Source of the DNA: Paracraurococcus ruber
GTDB taxonomy: Bacteria > Pseudomonadota > Alphaproteobacteria > Acetobacterales > Acetobacteraceae
Assembly (NCBI RefSeq): GCF_004353985.1
Contig: NZ_SMOA01000006.1
Span: forward strand, 1 to 64,000
Direction of reading: 5' to 3'
DNA: 64,000 nucleotides
The position numbers and the translations under genes were made by a program. Positions within the stretch are counted from its first letter, which is position 1. Each line of letters starts with the position of its first letter. Shown in pieces: positions 1 through 7,806 of this stretch. The notes beneath the pieces are model-generated. The model saw nothing but the letters and a program-made list of their open reading frames with translations, was not told where the DNA came from and did not search any database.

Positions 1-573
1 AGCGGCGGGGACGCCGCCCCGCCCCCGCGTGCCCGGCGGCTGCTGAGCGAGGCCGAGAGGGCCCTGTGGCAGCTCTACACCGCGCGCGCCCAGGTGGCGC
101 CGCTGCCCGGCAAGGCGTTGCCGCCCCCGCCGGCACCGCCGACCGCCGCCGCCACCGCGCCTGCCTCGCCGCCCGCCGCCGTGCCCGTGCCGAAGCCGGC
201 TGCCGCGCATCGCGGGGTGGAGGTGCAGATCGGCGCCCAGCCCGCCGGCCTGGACCAGAAGCGCTGGAAATCCCTCCGCCGCGGGGAGACGCGGCCGGAG
301 CGCACGCTGGACCTGCATGGCCGTCGCGCGCAGGACGCCCATGCCGCCGTCCGCCGCTTCCTCCACCAGGCCCAGGCGGAAGGCCTGCGCTGCGTCGCCA
401 TCGTCACCGGCAAGGGCTCCATGGGACAGGAGATGGGGGTGCTGCGCCGCGAATTGCCGCATTGGCTGAACGCGCCGGACCTGCGGCCGCTGATCCTCGG
501 CGCCGCGCACTACGCCGCCGGCAATCCCGGCGCCGTGGTGCTGCTGCTGCGCCGGCCGCGGGCGCCGCGCTGA
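1..573 (+). CDS. Smr/MutS2-domain protein, 5' end cut by window
   Basis: The frame is open from the first base, so the gene starts before the window; the GTG at 94 is only an internal codon. The N-terminal part visible here contains a leucine/alanine-rich segment ending in LPGK, followed by an Ala/Pro-rich linker. The C-terminal ~85 residues form an Smr domain: LDLHGRRAQDAH, then the glycine-rich VTGKGS motif, ending in a strand with VVLLLRR. Smr domains are DNA/RNA nicking endonuclease modules, also found at the C-terminus of MutS2. Stand-alone alphaproteobacterial copies are of unknown role. The XRE gene follows 58 bases downstream on the same strand and is probably cotranscribed. The family call is firm; the cellular function is not known. 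Confidence 0.85.
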   Translation, partial: SGGDAAPPPRARRLLSEAERALWQLYTARAQVAPLPGKALPPPPAPPTAAATAPASPPAAVPVPKPAAAHRGVEVQIGAQPAGLDQKRWKSLRRGETRPERTLDLHGRRAQDAHAAVRRFLHQAQAEGLRCVAIVTGKGSMGQEMGVLRRELPHWLNAPDLRPLILGAAHYAAGNPGAVVLLLRRPRAPR

Positions 574-631
574 TGCTGCCGGGCCGCCGAAGCCCGCGCC
601 GGCCGCCGGGCACCGCCTGCGCCGGTCCGGC

Positions 632-997
632 ATGACGCCCTTCGGCGCCCGCCTGCGCGCGCTGCGCGATGCCCGCGGCGTCACCCTGACCGACCTGGCG
701 AAGGCGCTGCATGTCTCGCCCGCGTATCTCTCGGCGCTCGAGCACGGGCATCGCGGCCGCCCCTCCCCCGGCCTGATCCACCAGGTGAACGAGTTCTTCG
801 GCCTGATCTGGGACGATGCGGAGGACATGGTGCGCCTGGCCCGCGTCTCGCATCCGCGGGTGGTGCTGGACACGGCGGGGCTGAGCCCGGAGGCGACCGC
901 GCTGGCGAACCGGCTGGCGCGCGACATCCGCCGCCTGCCGCCGGACGCGATCGCGGCGCTGCTCGCCATCCTGGAACGCGCCGCGCCGGAGGCGTGA
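632..997 (+). CDS. XRE-family helix-turn-helix regulator
   Basis: A 121-residue protein whose first ~65 residues are a Cro/C1-type helix-turn-helix: FGARLRALRDARGVTLTDLA, then the recognition-helix segment SPAYLSALEHG. The rest (LSPEATALANRLARDIRRLP) is a short helical tail that may dimerise. The ATG at 632 begins directly with the HTH, as expected for the family. It lies 58 bases after the Smr gene on the same strand, and this pairing suggests an operon. It has no neighbouring phage or toxin gene, so a housekeeping regulator is likelier than an antitoxin or prophage repressor. Targets are unknown. Confidence 0.85.
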   Translation: MTPFGARLRALRDARGVTLTDLAKALHVSPAYLSALEHGHRGRPSPGLIHQVNEFFGLIWDDAEDMVRLARVSHPRVVLDTAGLSPEATALANRLARDIRRLPPDAIAALLAILERAAPEA

Positions 998-1100
998 CGC
1001 CAAGGGGGTCCCGCCCGGCCGCGCCGGCGCGGCCTTGCCCGCCGCCCCGGCGGCGAGGATGCGCAGCCTTCGGCAGGGCGCGTGCGGCCCCGTTGCGGCC

Positions 1101-1931
1101 TCAACCCTGCAGGAAGGCGAGCATGTCCTGGTTCAGGCGCTGCTTGTGGGTCTCCGTCAGACCATGCGGCGCGCCTGCATAGACCCGCAGCACGGCCTGC
1201 GGACCCAGTGCCTCGGCGGCGCGGCTGGCGCCGTCGACGGGCACCATCTGGTCGTCATCGCCATGCAGGACCAGCGTCGGCCGGTCGAAGTGCACCAGGT
1301 CGCGGCGGAAATCCGTCTGCCCGAAGGCGGCGATGCCGTCATACGCGGCCTTGTGCCCGGCCTGCAGCCCCTGCAGCACGAAGCGGTCGATCAAGGCTTG
1401 GCTGGCCGCGGCGCCGGCCCGGTTGAAGCCGTAGAAGGGGCCGGATGCCAGGTCGCTGTAGAGCTGCGCGCGGTTGTCGAGGCTGGCGGCGCGCAGGGCG
1501 TCGAAGGCCGCCATCGGCAGCCCGCGTGGATTATCCGGCATCCGCAGCAGCAGCGGCGTCACGGCGGCGATCAGGCCCAGCCGCGCGATGCGCGCCGTGC
1601 CGTGCCGGCCGACATAGCGCGCCACCTCCCCGCCGCCGGCGGAGACGCCGAACAGCGAGATGCCGCGCAGGTCCAGCGCCTCGACCAGCGCCGCCAGGTC
1701 GTCGGCATAGTGATCCATGTCGTGGCCATCCCAGGGCTGGCAGGAACGGCCATGGCCACGGCGGTCATGCGCCACCACGCGGAAGCCGCGTTGGGCAAGG
1801 TGCAGGGCCTGGCTTTCCAGGCTGTCGGCGTTCAGCGGCCAGCCATGGCTCAGCAGGACCACGGGCCCCGCGCACGGTCCCCAGTCCTGGTAGTGCAGCG
1901 TGATGCCGTCCCGCGTGGTGATGCTGCCCAT
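1101..1931 (-). CDS. alpha/beta hydrolase, non-heme chloroperoxidase type
   Basis: A 276-residue cytosolic alpha/beta hydrolase without signal peptide. It shows the HG oxyanion motif (SHGWPLN, residues 28-34), the DRRGHGRS strand-turn, the nucleophile elbow GVSAGGGE with Ser97, the acid in [10 protein letters not shown], and the catalytic His in [10 protein letters not shown]. The [13 protein letters not shown] stretch is characteristic of cofactor-free haloperoxidases/aryl esterases. Family members usually hydrolyse esters and form peracids; the natural substrate cannot be told. It is divergent from an AraC regulator across a 239-bp region, which suggests, but does not prove, that AraC controls it. 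Its elbow has GVSAG where most relatives have GFSTG. Confidence 0.85.
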   Translation of the reverse strand: MGSITTRDGITLHYQDWGPCAGPVVLLSHGWPLNADSLESQALHLAQRGFRVVAHDRRGHGRSCQPWDGHDMDHYADDLAALVEALDLRGISLFGVSAGGGEVARYVGRHGTARIARLGLIAAVTPLLLRMPDNPRGLPMAAFDALRAASLDNRAQLYSDLASGPFYGFNRAGAAASQALIDRFVLQGLQAGHKAAYDGIAAFGQTDFRRDLVHFDRPTLVLHGDDDQMVPVDGASRAAEALGPQAVLRVYAGAPHGLTETHKQRLNQDMLAFLQG

Positions 1932-2030
1932 GGTCGGTCTTGCCCTGCGGTTGCGGTTGGCGCGGCGGTCGCCGGGGCTGGATGTATCCGGCGGGCGCCC
2001 CGCGGCGGCTTGGCGGCCCGGCCGTGATTT

Positions 2031-2075
2031 GGCGATTTCGCCGCCGCTGCGGCCGCGGTGTGAATCGGGCGATTT
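2031..2075. promoter_or_regulatory. GGCGATTT direct repeats in divergent promoter region
   Basis: Inside the 239-bp region between the hydrolase (leftward) and the AraC gene (rightward) the octamer GGCGATTT occurs twice, at 2031-2038 and 2068-2075, 37 bp apart. AraC-family proteins bind directly repeated half-sites, so this is a possible operator. The repeat is short and the assignment is tentative. The AraC gene itself has a strong GGAGGAGGG ribosome site at about 2155-2163. Confidence 0.25.
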
Positions 2076-2170
2076 GCAACGCTTAACTCACGCCTTGGCC
2101 GCGACCCGCGGCATGCCTTGCGCTGCGCGCCGCCCGGCAGGGGCCGGCGGCGCCGGAGGAGGGCAAACGG

Positions 2171-2743
2171 ATGCAGACCATCGCCATGACGGACACCGCG
2201 GCGGGCGGCGTCCCGCCCGCCCTGGATGTCGCGCAATGGCTGAGCGCCGCGGCCGAAGGCATCCGCACCGATCCTGCGCAGCTGGACGCCATCCTGGCCG
2301 AAACCGGCGCCCGGCTGGGCGCGCTGCGCCGTGGCCTGGCGCAGTCCCGCCCTGGCGCCCCGGCCGGGCTGCTGGCCTGGCAGGTGCAGCGCCTCCGCCG
2401 CATGATCGAGGACCGGCTGCAGGAGAACCTGCCGGTGCCGGCGATGGCGGCGACGGTACGGCTCAGCCGCAGCCATTTCTGCCGCGCCTTCGCCGCCAGC
2501 TTCGGCTGCACCCCACATGCCTATCTGCAGGCGCGCCGCATCGCCCGCGCCCAGGCGCTGATGCTGGCGACGCGAGACCCGCTGGCGCAGATCGCGATCG
2601 CGTGCGGCTTCGCCGACCAGGCGCATCTCTCGCGCCTGTTCCGCCGCCATCTGGGCTGCACGCCCAGCGCCTGGCGCCGCAGCCAGGATCCGGCGGCGCC
2701 CAGAAGCCATGCGCCGCTGGCCCCGCTGCCCGCCGCCGCGTGA
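2171..2743 (+). CDS. AraC-family transcriptional regulator
   Basis: A 190-residue protein with the two helix-turn-helix motifs of AraC/XylS regulators in its C-terminal ~100 residues: MIEDRLQENLPVPAMAATV, SRSHFCRAFAASFGCTPHAYL, then DPLAQIAIACGFADQAHLSRLFRR and the terminal GCTPSAWRR. The N-terminal ~65 residues are too short for the usual cupin sensor domain, so the effector is unclear. The start is well supported by the purine-rich GGAGGAGGG eight bases upstream. It is divergent from the hydrolase, its most likely target; the RND genes start 456 bases downstream and could be another. Confidence 0.9.
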   Translation: MQTIAMTDTAAGGVPPALDVAQWLSAAAEGIRTDPAQLDAILAETGARLGALRRGLAQSRPGAPAGLLAWQVQRLRRMIEDRLQENLPVPAMAATVRLSRSHFCRAFAASFGCTPHAYLQARRIARAQALMLATRDPLAQIAIACGFADQAHLSRLFRRHLGCTPSAWRRSQDPAAPRSHAPLAPLPAAA

Positions 2744-3199
2744 CCTGCGATGCAGCCGCCATCCCGATGCCGCAGCGGCCGCGCCGGCCTGGCCAGGGCA
2801 GGCGCGTGGCCGTCCTGGCCGCATGAACGGCGGCGGCCGTCCTCCGCATCACCGGCCGCGCCAGGCCGCGCGCGGGGGCGCCGGAAGCGACGATGCGCGC
2901 GATGCGGTCCTTGCGACCGCGCGCGATAGGCGCGGGCGCATCGCCCGCTGGCGGCGGGACGGGATCGGCAGGCCCATGGCGCCGGCATTGGCCATTGCCG
3001 ATGCCGGCAATCCATCGCAAGGCTTGGCCGAGGCGCGGCGCGCCCGCTTGCCGATCGGATGCTGCGCCGGGCCGCCGGCATGGTAGCCTGCGGCAACAGC
3101 CGGGGATCGCGGGCGGATGGGCGGGCAGGGGACCAGGATCGCTGCGTGGTGCGGGGCCGGGCTCCGGCCGCCCGCCCGCCCGGTGGCGCGAACCGCTTG
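2744..3199. other. 456-bp non-coding stretch with a strong hairpin
   Basis: No convincing gene. At 2981-3008 there is a stem of two 12-base arms (GCCGGCATTGGC and GCCGATGCCGGC) with one T-G pair and a CATT loop. It lacks a T-run, so it may be a transcript-end or processing structure of the AraC gene. The rest is GC-rich with no recognised promoter for the efflux operon. Confidence 0.4.
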
Positions 3200-4366
3200 A
3201 TGCGAAGCCTGCGGCAGCGCCGCGCCGCGGCGCCGCGGCTGCTGGCCGTGCTCTGCCTTCTCCTCGCGCTGCTGCCCGGCTGCGACAAGCATGAGCAGGA
3301 GATGGCGCCGGAAGTGGCGCCGGTGGTCACGGTGGTGCGACCGGTGCAGCGGCAGGTGACCGACTGGGACGAGTTCACCGGCCGCTTCGTGAGCGTGGAG
3401 CGGGTGGAGCTCCGCGCCCGGGTCAGCGGCTATCTCGACAGCTTCGAATTCCAGGACGGCCAGGTGGTGCGGCGCGGCGACCTGCTGTTCCGCATCGACG
3501 CCAGGCCCTTCCGCACCGCCATCATCGATGCGGAGGCGCGGCTGGTCGCCGCCCGGTCCCAGGTGGTGCTGGCCGAGCGGGAGTTCGAGCGGACCCGCAA
3601 CCTGCTGACCGCCCGCGCCGCGTCGGAGGCGAATGTCGAGCAGCGGGCGCAGGCGCTGGATGCCGCCCGCGCCGCCGTCACCCAGGCCGATGCGGCCCTG
3701 CAGCGGGCCCGGCTGGACCTGGAGTTCACCGAAGTGCGCGCCCCGGTCGCCGGCCGTATCGGCCGCCACCTGGTCAGCCCCGGCAACCTGGTCTCGGGTG
3801 GGGAGGGCAGCACGGCGACGCTGCTGGCGACGATCGTCACCATCGACCCGATCGACTTCGGCTTCGACATCGACCAGGCGGCGGGGCTGCGCTACGCGCG
3901 CCTCGCGGTCAGCGGCGGCCGGCCATCCTCGCGCGACATGCAGAACCCGGTGCAGCTGGCGCTGGCGGACGAGACGGGATTCCCGCATGCCGGCCGCGTG
4001 GTCTTCGTCGACAACGAGGCGGATGCGGGCACCGGCACCATCCGGCTGCGCGCCCGCTTCGCCAATCCGCGCGACCTGTTCCTGCCCGGCGGCTTCGCCC
4101 GGGTGCGGCTGGTGGCCAGCGCGCCCTACCAGGCGCTGCTGGTGCCCGACAGCGCGGTGGCCACCGACCAGTCCCGCCGCGTGGTCTATGTATTGGGTGA
4201 AGGCGACAAGCTGCAGATGCGCCAGGTCCAGCTCGGCTCCCTGCATGACGGGATGCGGGTGATCCGCAGCGGCCTCGACGGGTCCGAGGAGGTGGTGACC
4301 ACCGGGCTGACGCGCATCCGCGCCGGCCAGGCGGTACGCCCGAACCGCGAAGGACCGAAGTCGTGA
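3200..4366 (+). CDS. RND efflux periplasmic adaptor (membrane fusion protein), lipoprotein
   Basis: A 388-residue AcrA/MexA-type adaptor linking an inner-membrane RND pump to an outer-membrane channel. The ATG at 3200 gives an arginine-rich n-region, a hydrophobic h-region and a probable lipobox ending at Cys28 (ALLPGC), so it is likely lipid-anchored; proline at -2 is atypical. Then come the lipoyl half-domain (VELRARVSGYLDSFEFQDGQ), a coiled-coil hairpin (~110-170), the second lipoyl half (VRAPVAGRIGRHLVSPGNLV) and beta-barrel/membrane-proximal domains. The pump gene follows after 76 bases. No TolC-type gene is present, so the pair probably shares an outer-membrane channel encoded elsewhere. 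Substrates cannot be predicted. Confidence 0.92.
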   Translation: MRSLRQRRAAAPRLLAVLCLLLALLPGCDKHEQEMAPEVAPVVTVVRPVQRQVTDWDEFTGRFVSVERVELRARVSGYLDSFEFQDGQVVRRGDLLFRIDARPFRTAIIDAEARLVAARSQVVLAEREFERTRNLLTARAASEANVEQRAQALDAARAAVTQADAALQRARLDLEFTEVRAPVAGRIGRHLVSPGNLVSGGEGSTATLLATIVTIDPIDFGFDIDQAAGLRYARLAVSGGRPSSRDMQNPVQLALADETGFPHAGRVVFVDNEADAGTGTIRLRARFANPRDLFLPGGFARVRLVASAPYQALLVPDSAVATDQSRRVVYVLGEGDKLQMRQVQLGSLHDGMRVIRSGLDGSEEVVTTGLTRIRAGQAVRPNREGPKS

Positions 4367-4387
4367 AGGCGGAAAGACTCGAGGGTT

Positions 4388-4443
4388 CCAAAGGCCTTTC
4401 GGCCCTTGGCGGTGGGAGCGCGAGGGACGCAGGGCCTCCCTCG
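4388..4443. repeat. double-hairpin intergenic element, copy 1
   Basis: Two adjacent hairpins. The first is 4388-4409 (CCAAAGGCC, loop TTTC, GGCCCTTGG; 8 of 9 pairs). The second is 4421-4443 (arms CGAGGGAcGC and GCcTCCCTCG, loop AGG). The same architecture and core words recur at 14058-14114. The last stem base, G4443, is the first base of the RND pump's GTG start codon. Confidence 0.75.
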
Positions 4444-7400
4444 TGAGCAACCTCGGCGTCCTTTCCGTCCGCCAGCCGGTCCTCGCCTGCGTGATGTCGC
4501 TGGTGCTGCTGATCGTCGGCGGGCTGTCGCTGCTGTCGCTGCCCATCTCGGAATACCCGGATGTCGCGCCGCCCACGGTCGTCGTCGCCACCTCGTATCC
4601 CGGCGCCTCCGCCCAGGTGGTGGCGGACACGGTGGCGACGCCGATCGAGCAGGAGGTGAACGGGACCGAGGGCATGCTCTACATGTCCTCCCAGTCCACC
4701 TCGGACGGGCGGATGGTGCTGACCGTCACCTTCCGCCTGGGCACCGACCCGGACCGGGCGCAGATCCTGGTGCAGGGCGCCGTCTCCACCGCCTTGCCGA
4801 GATTGCCGGAGGAGGTGCGGCGCTGGGGCGTGACGACGCGCAAGCTGGCGACCGACCGGCTGATGATCGTCTTCGTCAGCTCGCCCGATGGCAGCTACGA
4901 CCAGCTCTATGTCTCGAACTACGCGCTGCGGCAGGTGCGGGACGAGCTGCTGCGGATCGACGGCATCGGCGACATCGACATGCAGGGCGCGCGCGACTAC
5001 GCCATGCGCGTCTGGCTCGACCCGGGCCGCATGGCCGCGAACGGCGTGACGGCGGAGGACGTGATCGCCGCCGTGCAGGCGCAGAATGCCGAAGTGGCGG
5101 GCGGGCAGATCGCCGAGCCGCCGGTGACCGGCCAGGCCTTCCAGCCCAACCTGATGTTCCGCGGCCGCCTGGCCGACCCGGCAGAGTTCGAGCACATCGT
5201 CATCCGCGCCGGCGCCGATGGGCGGCTGCTGCGGCTGCATGATGTGGGGCGGGTGGAGCTGGGGGCGGCCGCCTACACCACCGGCAGCACGCTGCAGGGA
5301 AGGCCGGCGGTGGCGCTGGCGGTCACCCAGCGCCCCGGGTCCAACGCGCTGGCCACCGCCACGCAGATCCGCACCCGCCTGGCGGAAATCACCGCCAATT
5401 TCCCCGCCGGCATCCAGGCCGAGATCGCCTACGACCCGACCCGCTTCGTCGCCGACAGCGTGCAGGAACTGGTGAAGACCATCGGGGAAGCGGTGCTGCT
5501 GGTGGTCTTCGTCGTGCTGCTGTTCCTGCAGAACTGGCGGGCGGCGATGATCCCCATCCTGGCGATCCCCGTCTCCCTCATCGGCACCTTCGGCGTGATG
5601 ATCGCGCTGGGCTACACGCTGAATGTGCTGACGCTGTTCGGGCTGGTGCTGGCGGTGGGCATCGTCGTGGACGATGCCATCGTGGTGGTGGAGAACGTGG
5701 ACCGCCACCTGCGCGACGAGCCGACGGTCGAGCAGGCGGCGACGCGGACGATGCGGGAGGTCGGCGGGGCGCTCATCTCCATCGCCCTCGTGCTTTGCGC
5801 CGTCTTCGTCCCGACCGCCTTCTTGGAAGGCATCGCCGGCAATTTCTTCCGCCAGTTCGCCGTCACCATCGCGGTGGCCACGGCGCTGTCCTGCTTCTGC
5901 TCCCTCACCCTCAGCCCGGCGCTGGCGACGCTGATCCTGAAGCCGGAGGAACCGGGGGCGCATGCCCGGCGCAGCCTGCCGGCGCGCGTCACCGGCTGGC
6001 TGCTGGACGGCTTCAACCGCGGCTTCGACCGGCTGGCGGAGGGCTACGGGGCGATGACCAGGCAGCTCGCGCCGCGCGCCCTGCTCATGCTCACCTTCTA
6101 TGCCGGGCTGATCGGCGCGGTGGGCTGGCTGCTGGTGACCTCGCCGCAGGGCTTCGTCCCGGCGCAGGACCGCGGCTATGCCATCGTCTCGATCGAACTG
6201 CCCGGCGGCGCCTCCCTCGCCCGCACCACGGCGGTGGTGGAACGCGCGGCCGCCATCGCGCGGGACGTGCCGGGGGTCGGCCGCGTCGCCGGCCTTGCCG
6301 GCGTCTCCGGCGCGACCAACACCGCCGGCGGCAACCAGGGCCAGCTCACCGTCGTCTTCGCCGGCTGGGAGGAGCGGCTGGAGCATGGGCACACCGCCAG
6401 CCGCATCATGGCGGCGCTGCGTCAGCGGCTGGCCGTGCTGCAGGACGCGACGGTGCTGGTCATCCCGCCGCCCGCCGTCCCCGGGCTCGGCAGCGGCGCC
6501 GGCTTCGCCCTGCGGCTGGAGGACCGGACCGGCCGCGGCACCGCCGTGCTGGCGGATGCGGCGCAGAGCCTGGCGGAGGCGCTGAACCGCACCCCGGGCC
6601 TCGCCAATGTCTATACCCCCTTCAGCGTCGACAGCCCGCTGATCGCGGTGGACATCGACCGGACGCGCGCGGAGATGCTGGGCGTGCCGGTGGCGCGGCT
6701 GAGCCAGAGCATCGAGACGCTGCTCGGTTCCTCCTACGTCAACGACTTCACCGCCTATGGCCGCAACTGGCGGGTGGTGGCGCAGGCGGCGCCCGAATTC
6801 CGGCGGGAGGCAGCGGATCTCGCGCGGCTCTACGCCCGCAACAACGACGGCGCGATGGTGCCGCTGGCCAATGTCATGTCCTTCCGCGACATCGCCGGGC
6901 CGCAGCGGGTGCCGCGCTACAACCTCTACCCGGCCGCCGAGGTGGCGGGGGACATCCGGCCCGGCCTCGGCTCCTCCGCCGCGCTGCGGGTGATCGAGGC
7001 GACGGCGCGGCGGGAATTGCCGGACGGCATCGGCTTCGAATGGACCGACCTGTCCTTCGAGCAGCGGAACAGCGGCAATGCCGGGCTGTGGATCTTCCCG
7101 CTCTGCGTCGTCTTCGTCTACCTGGTGCTGGCGGCGCAGTACGGGTCTTGGACGCTGCCCTTCGCCGTCATCCTCATCGTGCCGATGTGCCTGCTGACCT
7201 CCACCCTGGGCGTGCGCCTGCTGGGGCAGGACGTGAACATCCTGACGCAGATCGGCTTCGTGGTGCTGGTGGGGCTGGCGGCGAAGAACGCCATCCTGAT
7301 CGTCGAATTCGCCTCGGCGCTCGAGGATGAGGGGAAGTCGCCGCTGGAAGCGGTGGTGCAGGCCTGCCGGCTGCGGCTGCGGGCGATCCTGATGACCTCG

Positions 7401-7640
7401 CTCGCCTTCATCCTCGGCGTGCTGCCGCTGGTCGTCGCCGAAGGCGCGGGCGCGGAGATGCGGCGGGCGGTGGGCGCGGCGGTGTTCTTCGGGATGATCG
7501 GCGTGACCCTGTTCGGGCTGATCTTCACGCCGGTCTTCTACCTGACCATCCGGCGCATCCGCGGGCCGAAGCGGTCGAAGCTGTACCAGATGAAGCGGCG
7601 GCAGCGCGGCGCCGCGCCGGCCGGGGCCGCGGCGCACTGA
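4443..7640 (+). CDS. RND multidrug efflux pump, inner-membrane subunit (HAE1 type)
   Basis: A 1065-residue proton-driven efflux pump, full length for the AcrB/MexF family, in the inner membrane. It shows TM1 after a short N-terminus (SVRQPVLACVMSLVLLIVGG), the porter entry motif PISEYPDVAPP, the TM4 proton-relay pair Asp410-Asp411 (GIVVDDAIVVVEN) and the TM10 lysine Lys948 (GLAAKNAILIVEF). The start is GTG at 4443; no good ribosome site precedes it, because the upstream bases belong to a hairpin element that includes the start codon. It is coupled to the adaptor gene upstream. No dedicated repressor is adjacent, so its control is unknown. Confidence 0.95.
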   Translation: MSNLGVLSVRQPVLACVMSLVLLIVGGLSLLSLPISEYPDVAPPTVVVATSYPGASAQVVADTVATPIEQEVNGTEGMLYMSSQSTSDGRMVLTVTFRLGTDPDRAQILVQGAVSTALPRLPEEVRRWGVTTRKLATDRLMIVFVSSPDGSYDQLYVSNYALRQVRDELLRIDGIGDIDMQGARDYAMRVWLDPGRMAANGVTAEDVIAAVQAQNAEVAGGQIAEPPVTGQAFQPNLMFRGRLADPAEFEHIVIRAGADGRLLRLHDVGRVELGAAAYTTGSTLQGRPAVALAVTQRPGSNALATATQIRTRLAEITANFPAGIQAEIAYDPTRFVADSVQELVKTIGEAVLLVVFVVLLFLQNWRAAMIPILAIPVSLIGTFGVMIALGYTLNVLTLFGLVLAVGIVVDDAIVVVENVDRHLRDEPTVEQAATRTMREVGGALISIALVLCAVFVPTAFLEGIAGNFFRQFAVTIAVATALSCFCSLTLSPALATLILKPEEPGAHARRSLPARVTGWLLDGFNRGFDRLAEGYGAMTRQLAPRALLMLTFYAGLIGAVGWLLVTSPQGFVPAQDRGYAIVSIELPGGASLARTTAVVERAAAIARDVPGVGRVAGLAGVSGATNTAGGNQGQLTVVFAGWEERLEHGHTASRIMAALRQRLAVLQDATVLVIPPPAVPGLGSGAGFALRLEDRTGRGTAVLADAAQSLAEALNRTPGLANVYTPFSVDSPLIAVDIDRTRAEMLGVPVARLSQSIETLLGSSYVNDFTAYGRNWRVVAQAAPEFRREAADLARLYARNNDGAMVPLANVMSFRDIAGPQRVPRYNLYPAAEVAGDIRPGLGSSAALRVIEATARRELPDGIGFEWTDLSFEQRNSGNAGLWIFPLCVVFVYLVLAAQYGSWTLPFAVILIVPMCLLTSTLGVRLLGQDVNILTQIGFVVLVGLAAKNAILIVEFASALEDEGKSPLEAVVQACRLRLRAILMTSLAFILGVLPLVVAEGAGAEMRRAVGAAVFFGMIGVTLFGLIFTPVFYLTIRRIRGPKRSKLYQMKRRQRGAAPAGAAAH

Positions 7641-7730
7641 CGCCATGATGCACTGACGCAGAGTTACGCTGGCGGCGCAATGCACTGGCGCCGGCCGCGC
7701 CAAGGCAGCCGCGGCACGACGGGCCGCCGC

Positions 7731-7757
7731 GGCTGACGCGGCTGACGCGGCTGACGC
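7731..7757. repeat. three tandem copies of GGCTGACGC
   Basis: The nonamer GGCTGACGC is repeated three times without interruption in the 166-bp gap between the RND pump gene and the large regulator gene, 50 bases before the latter's start. It could be an operator array or a slippage-prone tract. No known function is recognised. Confidence 0.5.
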
Positions 7758-7806
7758 GATCGTCGCTTGACCTTGGACCTGGGTACCTTCTTGGTTCACG
7801 CGTCCC

